A stretch of DNA of 64,000 nucleotides from Marinobacter sp. NP-4(2019) (GCF_003994855.1 NZ_CP034142.1:682001-746000), one strand, 5' to 3'; positions 15,842 to 25,653 are shown, counted from the stretch's first letter. Program-made: numbers and translations. Notes: generated by a model from the sequence alone, not told the origin.

Positions 15842-15856
15842 CGCAGTCGCTATAAT
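15842..15856 (+). promoter_or_regulatory. Probable promoter of cytochrome c5 gene
   Basis: A perfect -10 hexamer TATAAT lies at 15851-15856, about 42 bases before the start codon. The 17-bp-spaced -35 position falls in a T-run (15828-15833) and is weak, so the assignment rests mainly on the -10. Confidence 0.45.
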
Positions 15857-15897
15857 GCGGCGACTGATTATTATAACGCTCAAATGCGAGGTGCATT

Positions 15898-16317
15898 GTG
15901 AAGATGAAGAGAGTCCTGGCTGCTGTATTGCTTGGCTTTGGCCTGACAGCGGGTGCCGTAATGGCAAGTGTTGAAGACGAAATCCGTGCACGCATCGCCC
16001 CGGTGGGCGAGGTTTGTGTGCAGGGCGACGATTGCGGATCCGCGGCAGCGCCTGCTGAAGAAGCCAGCTCAGGGCCTCGCTCTGGTGATGAGGTCTACAA
16101 CGCCGCCTGTGTCGCCTGTCATGGTACTGGTGCTGCCGGTGCGCCGAAAAAAGGCGATGCCGCCGCCTGGAGTCCCCGTATCGACAAGGGGCTGGAAACC
16201 CTGGTCGATCATGCCATTAACGGCTTTAATGCCATGCCCGCCAGAGGCGCCTGCAGCAACTGTTCTGATGAGGAAATTCAGGCAGCGGTAGAATTCATGG
16301 TGTCGGAAAGCCAGTAA
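15898..16317 (+). CDS. Cytochrome c5
   Basis: A 139-residue periplasmic class I c-type cytochrome with a signal peptide (about 1-23, cut after VMA). The haem site is Cys71-Val-Ala-Cys74-His75 with Met113 (NAMP) as axial ligand, and the CSNCS pair Cys119/Cys122 is typical of c5 disulphides. Electron carrier in respiration. GTG at 15898 is chosen because GAGGT lies five bases upstream; ATG at 15904 is an alternative. A strong terminator follows. Confidence 0.92.
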   Translation: MKMKRVLAAVLLGFGLTAGAVMASVEDEIRARIAPVGEVCVQGDDCGSAAAPAEEASSGPRSGDEVYNAACVACHGTGAAGAPKKGDAAAWSPRIDKGLETLVDHAINGFNAMPARGACSNCSDEEIQAAVEFMVSESQ

Positions 16318-16342
16318 TTTCATTGGCACGACAGGATCGTTG

Positions 16343-16368
16343 AAAAGCCCCGCACAAGCGGGGCTTTT
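16343..16368. terminator. Intrinsic terminator after cytochrome c5 (bidirectional)
   Basis: AAAAGCCCCGC-acaa-GCGGGGCTTTT forms an 11-bp stem with A- and T-runs on either side. It can therefore stop transcription both from cytochrome c5 and from the convergent operon ending at 16373. Confidence 0.92.
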
Positions 16369-16372
16369 CTAT

Positions 16373-16939
16373 TTAGGGGTGAGTTGAATCGGCGGTGGTT
16401 GGCAGAGGTCGCCAGGAAAGCTGGCCCGTAATGGCGGCCATCGGCTTCTGCTCTTGCCTGACCGGGATTCGCCATTCGACCGTCGAGTCCGGAGTCTTGA
16501 TCCGTTCCTCAGACAGTCTGGGGTCGACCCAGCCAAAGCTACCGGAGCCGGATACCCGAACCCAGGCCTGACCGGCATCGGGGGCAGAACCCTTGCTTTG
16601 TGGCAAAGACGTCCAGTAGCGGCTTTGGGGGTTGGCCTCAACCCGATCATGATGGAAACGAAGGAAAGGCTGGTTATCGCTGTCGAACACCGTCAGCATT
16701 TCCTCTCCCTGATAGTTGACCATAATGGCCGGCCTGGGCGCGTCGAGTATCACCGCCCGGATGGCTTCAGTATCCCCTCCGTGGAGGACATTGGCCCGTA
16801 CAAAGCCTTCCGGGGCACCTTCGGCCCCCGGTGGTTGATGTGCGCTGCTTTGCCCGGCCACCATGGTTGTTAACATCGCGCTCGTCATCAGCATAGCCTT
16901 AATGGCAGAGCGGGCCTGGCGAACGTTCATACGCTTCAT
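16373..16939 (-). CDS. Secreted protein of unknown function, partner of copper-radical oxidase
   Basis: A 188-residue protein with an N-terminal signal peptide (about 1-33, ending near QSSA). The mature part carries motifs such as GFVRANVLHGGD, FLRFHHDRVE and SGSGSFGWVDPR, but no family recognised. Start at 16939 is set by AGGAGGGG upstream. It begins 10 bases after the oxidase-like lipoprotein and is probably co-translated. It could assist maturation or be a second periplasmic component; this is inference. Confidence 0.7.
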   Translation of the reverse strand: MKRMNVRQARSAIKAMLMTSAMLTTMVAGQSSAHQPPGAEGAPEGFVRANVLHGGDTEAIRAVILDAPRPAIMVNYQGEEMLTVFDSDNQPFLRFHHDRVEANPQSRYWTSLPQSKGSAPDAGQAWVRVSGSGSFGWVDPRLSEERIKTPDSTVEWRIPVRQEQKPMAAITGQLSWRPLPTTADSTHP

Positions 16940-16949
16940 CGTTCCCCTC

Positions 16950-19244
16950 CTAGAGTTGCCCAACGACACTGTCGATCAGGTTGCCGTCATCGTCGGTGCC
17001 GTCGGCCATTTGAGTGTCACCGCTGCACTCCAGTGCATTGGTAACCACCGTGACGGGCGCGGCAACGGATGGCACGCGACCTTCATCGGTATTTTTGCTG
17101 GCAAACAGCATGTATTTACCGGCAGGTACCACGCTACTGGTCGCCGGCATGGTCAGTCGAAGGTTACGGCCATTACGGGATTGCACCGGCAGCTCGACGG
17201 CCCGTTGGTCACCATCAATCAGGTGGGTCATCACGGTGCGGCGGATCAGCAGCACCTTGTCTATGGCGCCGGCCTGATCCACCTGGATGGTGAACTCATC
17301 GCCTGGACTGAGGTTTTCCGGTGCACTGAGGATCTCCGGGCGATCATTGCGCATGGCGTAAGGTGGCGTATAGATCTCGAAACTGGGGTCGCGGCCATCG
17401 TTGGGTGACAGACCAAAATCCTCCAGATTGATGTGGGAGAGATAGGCGGTGTTGATCGGGGCGTGGCCACCAATCAGAACCCGGCCATCCGGCAGCAATA
17501 CCGCGGTGTTGTGGTAGGTCCGTGGGCGTTTGCCCATAGCCATCTCGGTCCAGGTGCCGGTGTCCGGATCAAACCTCTCGGCGGTCATGATCGGACCTTC
17601 CAGCCCCGGCGCTACCACGCCATCTCGGGTGCCGCCGCTGAATACCATTACCGTGCCATCCGGCAGGACCACATTGGTGCCATACCAGCGTGGCTGATTC
17701 AGTGGGCCGGTGAGGCGGGACTCGTATTCGATATCATCGCCATGAGTGCGCACGGTGTCGATGCGGCTCTGGTCAGTCGGCAGGTAGCCACCGGGGTTGG
17801 TGAGCAACGCATAGCTCGGCACACCGCCTGCGGTCAGCAGTTCGACGTCTGTGTACTCGCCATCTTCATTGGGCTTCAACGGCAGCATGGTGGAAGAGGT
17901 TGAACCTCGCATACCGCCGGCAATGGCGGTCTTCAGGGTTTCTTCATCCACATTCAGTTCGCTGGCGGTGGTCAGCAGGTCTTCGGCCGAGTTCAGAACA
18001 GCTCCCAGCAGTGAAGAGCTTTGCTCCCCGGACAGATTGGTGATGTTCAGAGTGCTACTCAGTTCTCCCAGACCGATGTCATCCAGTCTTAATGGCAAGC
18101 CAGCGTAGCCGATGTCGGTCCAGCTCTGGTTATCCGGATCGAAGGTGGCCACGATGTTCCACAGGGCCTGGTCATAACCCTGGCCAAATGGGTTGAAGGC
18201 CTGGCCGCCGGCATTGTAGAGCACATGCCCGTTTGGCAGCAGGTGCAGTCGTGGATACAGCGGCAGGGAGCGGTCAGCTGTGGACGGGTTCTGGGTCCAG
18301 GTGCCAGTACAGGGATCGTAGGTTTCGGTTTGCACGACGTTGCGACCGGAATTCAGCGGATCTTCCGGATACACCGGTTTCAACAGCTTGGTGACGCCGC
18401 TGGCGACAAAGATCTTGCTGTCCGGCAGGGTGACCAGGGAGGGATACCAGCGACCGTAATTCATATCGCCGCTTTGGGTCCAGGTGTTGGTTTCCGCGTC
18501 AAAGATACGAGAGTTCTTGATGCCCTCCAGTTCCGCTACGCCCAGGGGCAGGCCATCAACACCCGGCTCGGAATAGTAGTCGGTACCACCGACGGCCATA
18601 ACACTGCCGTCGGCCAGGCCGATGACATCGGAGCAGAACAGCGCGCCGTCGTTTTTGCTGGTGTTGTCGGCGGTATCCAGGGCTCCGTCCAGCGGAGAGT
18701 CATTGAAAATTGTTTCACTGTCATTGCCGTCAGGGTTGGCGCCGGCTCGTAACGGGGTTGGTTTCAGCCAGGTGGGTTGATCGTTGTTGCCCAGCGACAG
18801 GACCCGGCTCTGGTCATTGATGGAGGCCTCGCCGAATTCGGCGACTATGGACAATTCAACGTTCTCGGTCCCTTCCAGGGCGTTCAGGTAAAGGATCCGG
18901 CCGTCTTCCAGCAGCGCCATGGTGCCAGCTGCCGGCTTGCATTCCTGCAGGCCCTCGGCATTGGTCACGCATTTTTCATCGGTTTCTACGGTGTTGCCGT
19001 CAACAACAATGGTTGGCTCCGCGAACGGGTCACTGAAGGCGCCCAGGGGGGAATAATTATCCTTGAAGGTGGGCTTGGCTGACGCCGTGGCCTGGTCCCC
19101 GGCAACCGCCGGTTCCTGTTGATTCTGGGCGGGTTCCGACGATGCGCTGTCATCCTCGGAGGAACCGCCGCCGCAGGCGGACAGGGCCAGGGTACCAATG
19201 GCGAGAGCCATGTGACGGTAAAGTAGATGCTTGTTCCAGTTCAT
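16950..19244 (-). CDS. Copper-radical-oxidase-like (glyoxal/galactose oxidase family) lipoprotein
   Basis: A 764-residue exported lipoprotein (lipobox LSAC, Cys24) with a low-complexity linker, kelch-type beta-propeller repeats and a C-terminal DUF1929-like domain. Residues expected for the copper-radical site of the glyoxal-oxidase/GlxA type are all present: Cys204 (FCSD) and Tyr267 (RWYPS) for the Cys-Tyr crosslink, plus Tyr577-His578 (RTYHN) and His674 (MTHLIDGDQR). The enzyme would oxidise an alcohol or aldehyde and release H2O2. Substrate unknown. A helical insert at about 385-455 is unusual. It is followed by the small secreted protein gene. Confidence 0.8.
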   Translation of the reverse strand: MNWNKHLLYRHMALAIGTLALSACGGGSSEDDSASSEPAQNQQEPAVAGDQATASAKPTFKDNYSPLGAFSDPFAEPTIVVDGNTVETDEKCVTNAEGLQECKPAAGTMALLEDGRILYLNALEGTENVELSIVAEFGEASINDQSRVLSLGNNDQPTWLKPTPLRAGANPDGNDSETIFNDSPLDGALDTADNTSKNDGALFCSDVIGLADGSVMAVGGTDYYSEPGVDGLPLGVAELEGIKNSRIFDAETNTWTQSGDMNYGRWYPSLVTLPDSKIFVASGVTKLLKPVYPEDPLNSGRNVVQTETYDPCTGTWTQNPSTADRSLPLYPRLHLLPNGHVLYNAGGQAFNPFGQGYDQALWNIVATFDPDNQSWTDIGYAGLPLRLDDIGLGELSSTLNITNLSGEQSSSLLGAVLNSAEDLLTTASELNVDEETLKTAIAGGMRGSTSSTMLPLKPNEDGEYTDVELLTAGGVPSYALLTNPGGYLPTDQSRIDTVRTHGDDIEYESRLTGPLNQPRWYGTNVVLPDGTVMVFSGGTRDGVVAPGLEGPIMTAERFDPDTGTWTEMAMGKRPRTYHNTAVLLPDGRVLIGGHAPINTAYLSHINLEDFGLSPNDGRDPSFEIYTPPYAMRNDRPEILSAPENLSPGDEFTIQVDQAGAIDKVLLIRRTVMTHLIDGDQRAVELPVQSRNGRNLRLTMPATSSVVPAGKYMLFASKNTDEGRVPSVAAPVTVVTNALECSGDTQMADGTDDDGNLIDSVVGQL

Positions 19245-19274
19245 CCTGTGCTCCTCGATGTTGTTTTTATCGGT

Positions 19275-19304
19275 AAGGGGGGGCGGCCTTTGCTGCCGCC
19301 CCTT
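19275..19304. terminator. GC-rich hairpin between rep and the oxidase gene
   Basis: AAGGGG-GGGCGGC pairs with GCCGCCCCTT around a CTTTGCT loop. It lies downstream of rep in its direction of transcription and upstream of the oxidase gene. No good T-run follows, so it may be a terminator or a leader structure. Confidence 0.5.
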
Positions 19305-19381
19305 AAACCTTACGTTCGAGAAGCAAGAAAAGTTTCAACTGTCTGTCAGTTTTTTGAAGTATTGTAGGACAGAGTTGTGGG

Positions 19382-21400
19382 CTAAGCGCCCAGATCCCCC
19401 AGTAACGCGCTCAGGGTGGCTTTGCCTTTTTTCTGGTTGGCCTCGACATCCAGATCCCCCAGACCTTCCCATTTCAGGTCCTCCTCCGGCAGTTCATCAA
19501 GGAACCGGCTGGGAATGGTTTCGATTTTCTCGCCGTACTGCTTGCGCTGGGCGGCGTAGGTGAGGGTCAGGGTTTCGCGGGCGCGGGTGATGCCCACGTA
19601 CATCAGCCGCCGCTCTTCCTCTATATTGCCCTCCTCGATGCTGGCGCGGTGGGGTAAGATCTCCTCCTCTAGTCCCATGATGAATACGTGGGGGAATTCC
19701 AGCCCTTTCGACGCGTGCAGGGTGAGGAGCTGAACCTTGTCGCTGTCGTCCTCTTCTTCCCGCTGTTCCATCATGTCCCGCAGGATCAGCTTGCTGATGG
19801 CATCCTCGATGCCCAGTTCATCGGCAGTGCCCTTGCCGTCATCGAGCATGCGCTGGATCGATTCCACCAGGTACCAGATGTTCTGCATTCGGCGTTCCGC
19901 CTGTTTGGGGGTGCCGGAGTGCTGGTGCAGCCATTCCTCGTACTCAATGTCGGTAAACAGCTGTTTGATCACCGGTACCGGATCCTCCCGGTGCAGGCGT
20001 TCGCAGATGTAGTCGACCCAGTGGGCAAAGCGTCGTAGCCGGTCCAGGCCTTTCTCGGTGACATGGGTCTCCGCGCCCATATCGCCCAGCGCTTTGAACA
20101 GGCTGACATTGCGGGCGCGGGCATAGTGGCTCAGTTGCTCCAGCGTGCGTGGACCGATTTCCCGGCGAGGTACGTTGACGACACGCAGGAACGCCGCATC
20201 GTCGTCCGGATTGATCAGCAGTCGCAGGTAGGACATGGCATCCTTGATCTCGTTTTTCGAGAAGAACGACTGCCCGCCAGAGATACGATAGGGGATCTGG
20301 TAGGCCTGCAGTTTCATCTCCAGCAGCCGTGCCTGGTGATTGCCCCGGTAAAGTACGGCGAAGTCCTTGAAGGCCAGACCCTTTTTCAGTTTTTGGTCAA
20401 GGATTTCGGTGGCCACGCGGTCGGCCTCAGTGTCTTCGCTGCGACAACGGACAATGCGGATCTCTTCACCAATGGTATGGTCGCTCCACAGGGCCTTCTC
20501 GAACACGTGGGGGTTGTTGGCGATCACCGTATTGGCGCTGCGCAGAATCCGCCCGGTGGAGCGGTAGTTCTGCTCCAGTTTGACGATTTTCAGGCTGGGG
20601 AAGTCTTCCTTGAGCTGCGCCAGGTTTTCCGGGCGGGCGCCACGCCAGGCGTAGATGGACTGATCGTCGTCGCCCACCACCGTGAAGGCGGCCCGTTCTG
20701 CCACCAGCAGTTTGACCAGCTCGTACTGGCACACGTTGGTGTCCTGGTACTCGTCCACCAGCATATAGCGGATCTTGCGGCGCCATTTGGCCAGCACGTC
20801 CGGGTGGCTGCGGAACAGTTGCACCGGCAGCAGGATCAGGTCGTCGAAATCGACGGCGTTGTAGGCCTTGAGGTATTCGTTGTAGCGTTTGTAGATCAGG
20901 GCAATGCGCTGCTCCCGCTCGTCCGCCGCCTTGCTCCAGGCTTCCTCCGGTCCACGCATGGCGTTTTTCCAGGAAGAGATGGTCATCTGGATATCGGAGA
21001 GTTCATCACCGGCGTCGGCGCTGTCCTCCCGCATCATCAAATCCTGTAACAAAGCTTTGGCATCCTCGGCGTCAAAGATGGAGAAGCCGGGGTGGTAGCC
21101 CAGGTGCGGGTGCTCCTCGCGGATCATGTTCAGACCGAGATTATGAAAGGTGGACACGATCAGCCCGCGGGTCTGTTTGCGGTCCACAATGCGACCCACC
21201 CGCTCTTTCATTTCGCGGGCGGCCTTGTTGGTGAAGGTCACAGCGGCGATGTGGCGCCCCGGAATGCCCAGCTGTTCAATCAGGTAGGCAATTTTGCGGG
21301 TAATGACGCTGGTCTTGCCGCTGCCGGCACCGGCCAGAACCAGCAGGGGGCCGTCGGCGTAGCGCACTGCTTCATTCTGTCTGGGGTTGAGTTTGTTCAT
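19382..21400 (-). CDS. rep: ATP-dependent DNA helicase Rep
   Basis: A 672-residue superfamily 1A 3'-5' helicase that clears protein obstacles ahead of replication forks. Motif I is AGAGSGKTSVITRK near the N-terminus and motif II is VDEYQDTN. QSIYAWRGA (motif III), ASKGLEFPHVF (motif V) and YVGITRAR (motif VI) follow. It begins MNKLNPRQNEAV as in other Rep proteins. The length matches E. coli Rep (673). Divergent from the GGDEF-EAL gene. Confidence 0.94.
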   Translation of the reverse strand: MNKLNPRQNEAVRYADGPLLVLAGAGSGKTSVITRKIAYLIEQLGIPGRHIAAVTFTNKAAREMKERVGRIVDRKQTRGLIVSTFHNLGLNMIREEHPHLGYHPGFSIFDAEDAKALLQDLMMREDSADAGDELSDIQMTISSWKNAMRGPEEAWSKAADEREQRIALIYKRYNEYLKAYNAVDFDDLILLPVQLFRSHPDVLAKWRRKIRYMLVDEYQDTNVCQYELVKLLVAERAAFTVVGDDDQSIYAWRGARPENLAQLKEDFPSLKIVKLEQNYRSTGRILRSANTVIANNPHVFEKALWSDHTIGEEIRIVRCRSEDTEADRVATEILDQKLKKGLAFKDFAVLYRGNHQARLLEMKLQAYQIPYRISGGQSFFSKNEIKDAMSYLRLLINPDDDAAFLRVVNVPRREIGPRTLEQLSHYARARNVSLFKALGDMGAETHVTEKGLDRLRRFAHWVDYICERLHREDPVPVIKQLFTDIEYEEWLHQHSGTPKQAERRMQNIWYLVESIQRMLDDGKGTADELGIEDAISKLILRDMMEQREEEDDSDKVQLLTLHASKGLEFPHVFIMGLEEEILPHRASIEEGNIEEERRLMYVGITRARETLTLTYAAQRKQYGEKIETIPSRFLDELPEEDLKWEGLGDLDVEANQKKGKATLSALLGDLGA

Positions 21401-21469
21401 CCGCGCATTCTACACCAGCGAGAGTTGCTGTACCTTGACGATCTATCGGCTATTCTAGGGAGGAAGGAT

Positions 21470-23236
21470 GTGGTTCATCATGGAAATCGGGCGCCCTTAA
21501 TGACACTGCCAGTGGAAACAATGAGTTCCGGCCAGGTACGCTTGCTGGTATTGACGCCGGAATACACGGATTTTCTGTGGCTGGAGTCACTGCTTTGCCG
21601 TGACCGGGAGCTGGTGCCGGACATGGTGTGGTGTCCTGACCTGATCGACTGTGATGACCTGATCCGCAACACGCATTTCGATGTCATTCTCTGGGATTGT
21701 GTGTTCCATGGGGATTCCGAAGTCTCATTCCTGCAATACCTTAGCGCGGCCAGCAACGACAAATCCGTACTGGCTCTCAGTGCTGACCCCAGTGCCGAGT
21801 GCGCTGCCGAGTTAATTGCCAATGGCGCGGCTGACTACCTGTGCCGCCAGACTCTGGATGCCTGGAGTCTGGCGAGGGCCGTGAAATGCCTGTGGTACCG
21901 GGAGCAGCTGTCAGCATCCGCACACGGTCACCTTGGTCGCGAGGTGGCCAGCGGCGTGATCAACCGGGACCTGTTTTTTGACCGGCTCCAGCAGGCCTTG
22001 TTGCGGGCTGAGCGCGGTGGCCACCGGCTGGCCCTGCTGCATCTCAATCTGGATGACTTCCGCAGCTTCAACGAATCGTTCGGGTACCAGAAAAGCGACC
22101 TGCTGGTGCTAAAGCTGGCGGAGCGGTTGCGTCACAGTCTCCGCCGTGTGGATTCGCTAATGCGGATTGGTGGCGATGAGCTGGCAGTCATCGTGGAAAA
22201 GGTGGAAGACTCCCTCGATATTACCCAGATCATTCGGAAGGTGGTGAATGCCCTGAATGACCCGATCACGGTGGATGGGCAGAACATGGTTGTCAGTGCC
22301 AGCCTGGGAGTGGCGACGTACCCGGAAGCAGGGGATAGCCCGGAAAATCTGATGCGCCGGGCCAACCGCGCGATGTTTGAGGCCAAGCGTGATCCGGGCA
22401 CCAGTTACCGCTTCTATGACCAGCATTTGCATATCACTGCCGGTTACCAACTGCGTCTGGAAGCGGATTTGCGCAACGCACTGAGGGGCAAGGAACTGGA
22501 ACTGTATTACCAGCCGCGTATCGATCTGGCGACCGAGGAGGTCCGGGGCGTGGAATGTCTCCTGCGCTGGAACCATCCCGAACGCGGATTGGTGTCTCCG
22601 GATGAATTTATTCCGGTGGCGGAGCGCAGTGGACTGATTGTACCCATCGGCTACTGGGTGATCGAGCAGGCCTGCAAGCGCCTGCAGGAATCGTCGGATC
22701 TGGGTTTCCCGGGGCTGGTGTTTGCAGTCAATCTGTCGTTCCGACAGTTTCATGATCGCAAAATGACGGAGACTATCTTCCGTATTATTTTCAACGCCAA
22801 CGTGGATACCAGCCTGCTGGAGCTGGAGCTGACAGAAAGCGCGATGATGCACGATCCCGAATACGCCCAGCGCTGCCTGCGAGAACTCAATCAGTTGGGC
22901 ATCAGCTTCGCCCTCGACGACTTTGGTACCGGCTTTTCCTCCCTCAGCAACCTCCAGCATCTGCCCATTTCCCTGGTCAAGATCGACAAGTCCTTTGTGC
23001 AGGAACTGGGGCATTCCGCCGATGCAGAACACATCATCCGTGCCATCATCAGTCTTTCCCACAGTCTTCAGATCAGCGTGGTGGCCGAGGGGGTGGAGAC
23101 CGAGGGACAGCTGGAATTTTTACGCCAACAACATTGCGATGAGATTCAGGGTTATTACTACGCGCGCCCCATGCCCTGGCAGGATCTTGTGCAATTCCTG
23201 AACAACCGTGGCCAGGCCGCTTGCCTGCAGCGGTAA
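21470..23236 (+). CDS. GGDEF-EAL protein with N-terminal receiver-like domain
   Basis: A 588-residue c-di-GMP signalling protein. Residues 22-142 resemble a response-regulator receiver (Asp76 in the expected strand, then LALSADPS). The GGDEF domain is at about 155-315, active-site motif GGDEL at 234-238, preceded by inhibitory-site RRVD at 225-228. The EAL domain is at about 325-580, with ECL at 362-364 instead of EAL but LTES, DDFGTGFSS and KIDKSF intact, so phosphodiesterase activity is likely. Start GTG at 21470 is chosen for GGAGG six bases upstream; ATGs at 21500 and 21521 are weaker. No partner kinase is adjacent. Confidence 0.88.
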   Translation: MVHHGNRAPLMTLPVETMSSGQVRLLVLTPEYTDFLWLESLLCRDRELVPDMVWCPDLIDCDDLIRNTHFDVILWDCVFHGDSEVSFLQYLSAASNDKSVLALSADPSAECAAELIANGAADYLCRQTLDAWSLARAVKCLWYREQLSASAHGHLGREVASGVINRDLFFDRLQQALLRAERGGHRLALLHLNLDDFRSFNESFGYQKSDLLVLKLAERLRHSLRRVDSLMRIGGDELAVIVEKVEDSLDITQIIRKVVNALNDPITVDGQNMVVSASLGVATYPEAGDSPENLMRRANRAMFEAKRDPGTSYRFYDQHLHITAGYQLRLEADLRNALRGKELELYYQPRIDLATEEVRGVECLLRWNHPERGLVSPDEFIPVAERSGLIVPIGYWVIEQACKRLQESSDLGFPGLVFAVNLSFRQFHDRKMTETIFRIIFNANVDTSLLELELTESAMMHDPEYAQRCLRELNQLGISFALDDFGTGFSSLSNLQHLPISLVKIDKSFVQELGHSADAEHIIRAIISLSHSLQISVVAEGVETEGQLEFLRQQHCDEIQGYYYARPMPWQDLVQFLNNRGQAACLQR

Positions 23237-23283
23237 GCCGCTGTACCTTTGCGCTTTGATCCAGAAAGCATCACAGAGGTCGC

Positions 23284-25626
23284 ATGAACAGTATCTCCAG
23301 GCGCATCGCCGAAGAGCTCGGTGTACGCGAGCAACAGGTTAATGCCACTGTCGCCCTGTTGGATGAGGGTGCCACGGTTCCATTCATTGCCCGCTACCGG
23401 AAAGAAGTCACCGGCTCGCTGGATGACAGTCAGTTGCGTAATCTGGAAGAGCGCCTGCGTTATCTGCGGGAACTGGAAGATCGCCGGTCCACGATTCTCA
23501 ACAGCATCGAAGAGCAGGGCAAGCTGACCGACGAGTTGCGCACCAGCATCAACGAGGCGGACACTAAAAACCGCCTGGAAGATCTGTACCTTCCCTACAA
23601 GCCCAAGCGCCGCACCAAGGCCCAGATCGCGAAAGAAGCGGGCCTTGAACCTCTGGCGGACGCCCTCTACGACGACCCGACCCTGGACCCGGAAACCACC
23701 GCGGGCAGCTACGTCAGTGCCGAAGCCGGTGTGGCGGATACCAAGGCTGCCCTGGATGGCGCCCGCTACATTCTGATGGAGCGCTTTGCCGAGGATGCCG
23801 AACTGCTGGGCGACCTGCGGGATTTCATCTGGCAGGACGGTCAGCTCAAGGTCACGGTGATTGAGGGCAAGGAAAGCGAGGGCGCCAAGTTCCGTGATTA
23901 TTTTGATCATATCGAGCCCCTGAAAAAAGTGCCGTCTCACCGGGCGCTGGCGATTCTGCGCGGTCGTAACGAGGGAATCCTGGGGTATTCCATTGTGGTG
24001 GGGGACGCTGACGATGACCGCCGGCACCCTCATCCAGCGGAACAGCGTATTGCCGCACGCTGGAACATCCGTGATAACGGCCGTGCCGCTGACAAGTGGT
24101 TGTCGGACGTGGTCCGCTGGACCTGGCGGGTGAAATTGTCCACCCAAATTGAGACGGACCTGATGGCCCAGGTGCGGGAAGCGGCTGAGACCGAAGCCAT
24201 CAATGTGTTTGCCAACAACCTCAAGGACCTGTTGCTGCTGGCGCCCGCCGGGCCACGTCCGACGCTGGGTCTGGATCCGGGGCTGCGTACCGGCGTCAAG
24301 GTGGCGGTCATCGATGGTACCAGTCAGGTGGTTGGTCACGGTGCTATTTTCCCTCATGCGCCCAAGAACCAGTGGGAGCGTTCCATCGAACAGCTGGCAG
24401 CCTGGTGCCGTGAGTACAAGATCGAGCTGATTGCGATCGGCAATGGCACTGCCTCCCGGGAAACCGAGAAGCTGGTGGCGGATCTGTGCAAGAAATACCC
24501 CGAGCTGAAGCTGGCCAGGATTGTGGTGAGCGAATCCGGTGCGTCCATATACTCAGCATCCGAGTTTGCATCGAAGGAGTTGCCGGATCTGGATGTGACG
24601 GTCCGGGGCGCGGTGTCTATCGCCCGTCGCCTGCAGGACCCGCTGGCTGAGTTGGTGAAGATCGAGCCCAAGTCCATTGGGGTGGGGCAGTACCAGCACG
24701 ATGTCTCCCAGGTGCAATTGGCACGTAGCCTGGATGCGGTGGTGGAAGACTGTGTAAACGGGGTTGGCGTCGATCTGAACACGGCGTCGGTACCCCTGTT
24801 GGCGAGGGTATCCGGGCTTAACCAGAGCATTGCCCAGAACATCGTCGACTTCCGCAATCAGAACGGTGTGTTCCGCAACCGCAAGCAGTTGCTGAAAGTC
24901 TCCCGCCTTGGCGAGCGTACCTTCGAGCAGGCCGCGGGTTTCCTGAGAATTGCCAGCGGTGAGAATCCGTTGGACCGGTCCTCGGTACACCCGGAAGCCT
25001 ACGGTGTGGTGGAAGCTATCGCGGCTAAAAACAACCGCAAGGTCGAGAACATCATTGGTGATGCAACGTTCCTGCGGTCACTGAATCCCCAGGACTATGT
25101 TACCGAGCAGTTTGGTCTGCCGACGATTAAGGATATTATTTCCGAACTGGAAAAGCCCGGTCGCGATCCTCGCCCGGAATTCCGTTTTGCCAGTTTTGAG
25201 GAGGGGGTGGAAACCCTGAGTGATCTCAAGCCGGGCATGGTGCTGGAAGGTTCGGTCACCAACGTCACCAATTTCGGGGCGTTTGTCGATATCGGGGTGC
25301 ACCAGGATGGTCTGGTTCACATCTCTGCGCTGTCCAACACCTTTGTGAAGGACCCGCGTGAGGTGGTGAAAGCCGGGGACATCGTCAAGGTCAAAGTGAT
25401 GGATGTGGACATTCCCCGTAAGCGGATTGCCCTGTCCATGCGCATGGACGACCAGCCGGGTGAGAAAACGGACAGCAAGTCGGCTGGCTCGGCGAGCCGG
25501 GGCCGGGGTGAGAACCGCTCTGGTGGTCGCAGTGGCCGTGCCCAGGGTGGGCAGCAACCGCAGCAGGGCGCCATGGCCGGCGCATTGGCGCAGGCGCTGG
25601 CCTCGGCCCGGAAAGGCGGTCGTTAA
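23284..25626 (+). CDS. tex: Transcription accessory protein Tex
   Basis: A 780-residue RNA-binding protein of the Tex/YhgF family, related to Spt6. It contains an N-terminal helical region, an RNase H-like YqgF domain (about 325-460, TLGLDPGLRTGVKVAV), helix-hairpin-helix segments (about 500-570) and a C-terminal S1 domain (about 650-720, GMVLEGSVTNVTNFGAFVDI). The tail is Gly/Arg/Gln-rich. It starts with a family-typical sequence 47 bases after the preceding gene. Confidence 0.95.
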   Translation: MNSISRRIAEELGVREQQVNATVALLDEGATVPFIARYRKEVTGSLDDSQLRNLEERLRYLRELEDRRSTILNSIEEQGKLTDELRTSINEADTKNRLEDLYLPYKPKRRTKAQIAKEAGLEPLADALYDDPTLDPETTAGSYVSAEAGVADTKAALDGARYILMERFAEDAELLGDLRDFIWQDGQLKVTVIEGKESEGAKFRDYFDHIEPLKKVPSHRALAILRGRNEGILGYSIVVGDADDDRRHPHPAEQRIAARWNIRDNGRAADKWLSDVVRWTWRVKLSTQIETDLMAQVREAAETEAINVFANNLKDLLLLAPAGPRPTLGLDPGLRTGVKVAVIDGTSQVVGHGAIFPHAPKNQWERSIEQLAAWCREYKIELIAIGNGTASRETEKLVADLCKKYPELKLARIVVSESGASIYSASEFASKELPDLDVTVRGAVSIARRLQDPLAELVKIEPKSIGVGQYQHDVSQVQLARSLDAVVEDCVNGVGVDLNTASVPLLARVSGLNQSIAQNIVDFRNQNGVFRNRKQLLKVSRLGERTFEQAAGFLRIASGENPLDRSSVHPEAYGVVEAIAAKNNRKVENIIGDATFLRSLNPQDYVTEQFGLPTIKDIISELEKPGRDPRPEFRFASFEEGVETLSDLKPGMVLEGSVTNVTNFGAFVDIGVHQDGLVHISALSNTFVKDPREVVKAGDIVKVKVMDVDIPRKRIALSMRMDDQPGEKTDSKSAGSASRGRGENRSGGRSGRAQGGQQPQQGAMAGALAQALASARKGGR

Positions 25627-25653
25627 CCGGCGGCGCCGATACCCATTCCACAG

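Noticed and set aside
20063..21049. 328-codon plus-strand open frame opposite rep
   Set aside because: Antisense to a helicase whose motifs are all identified; composition is shadow-like.
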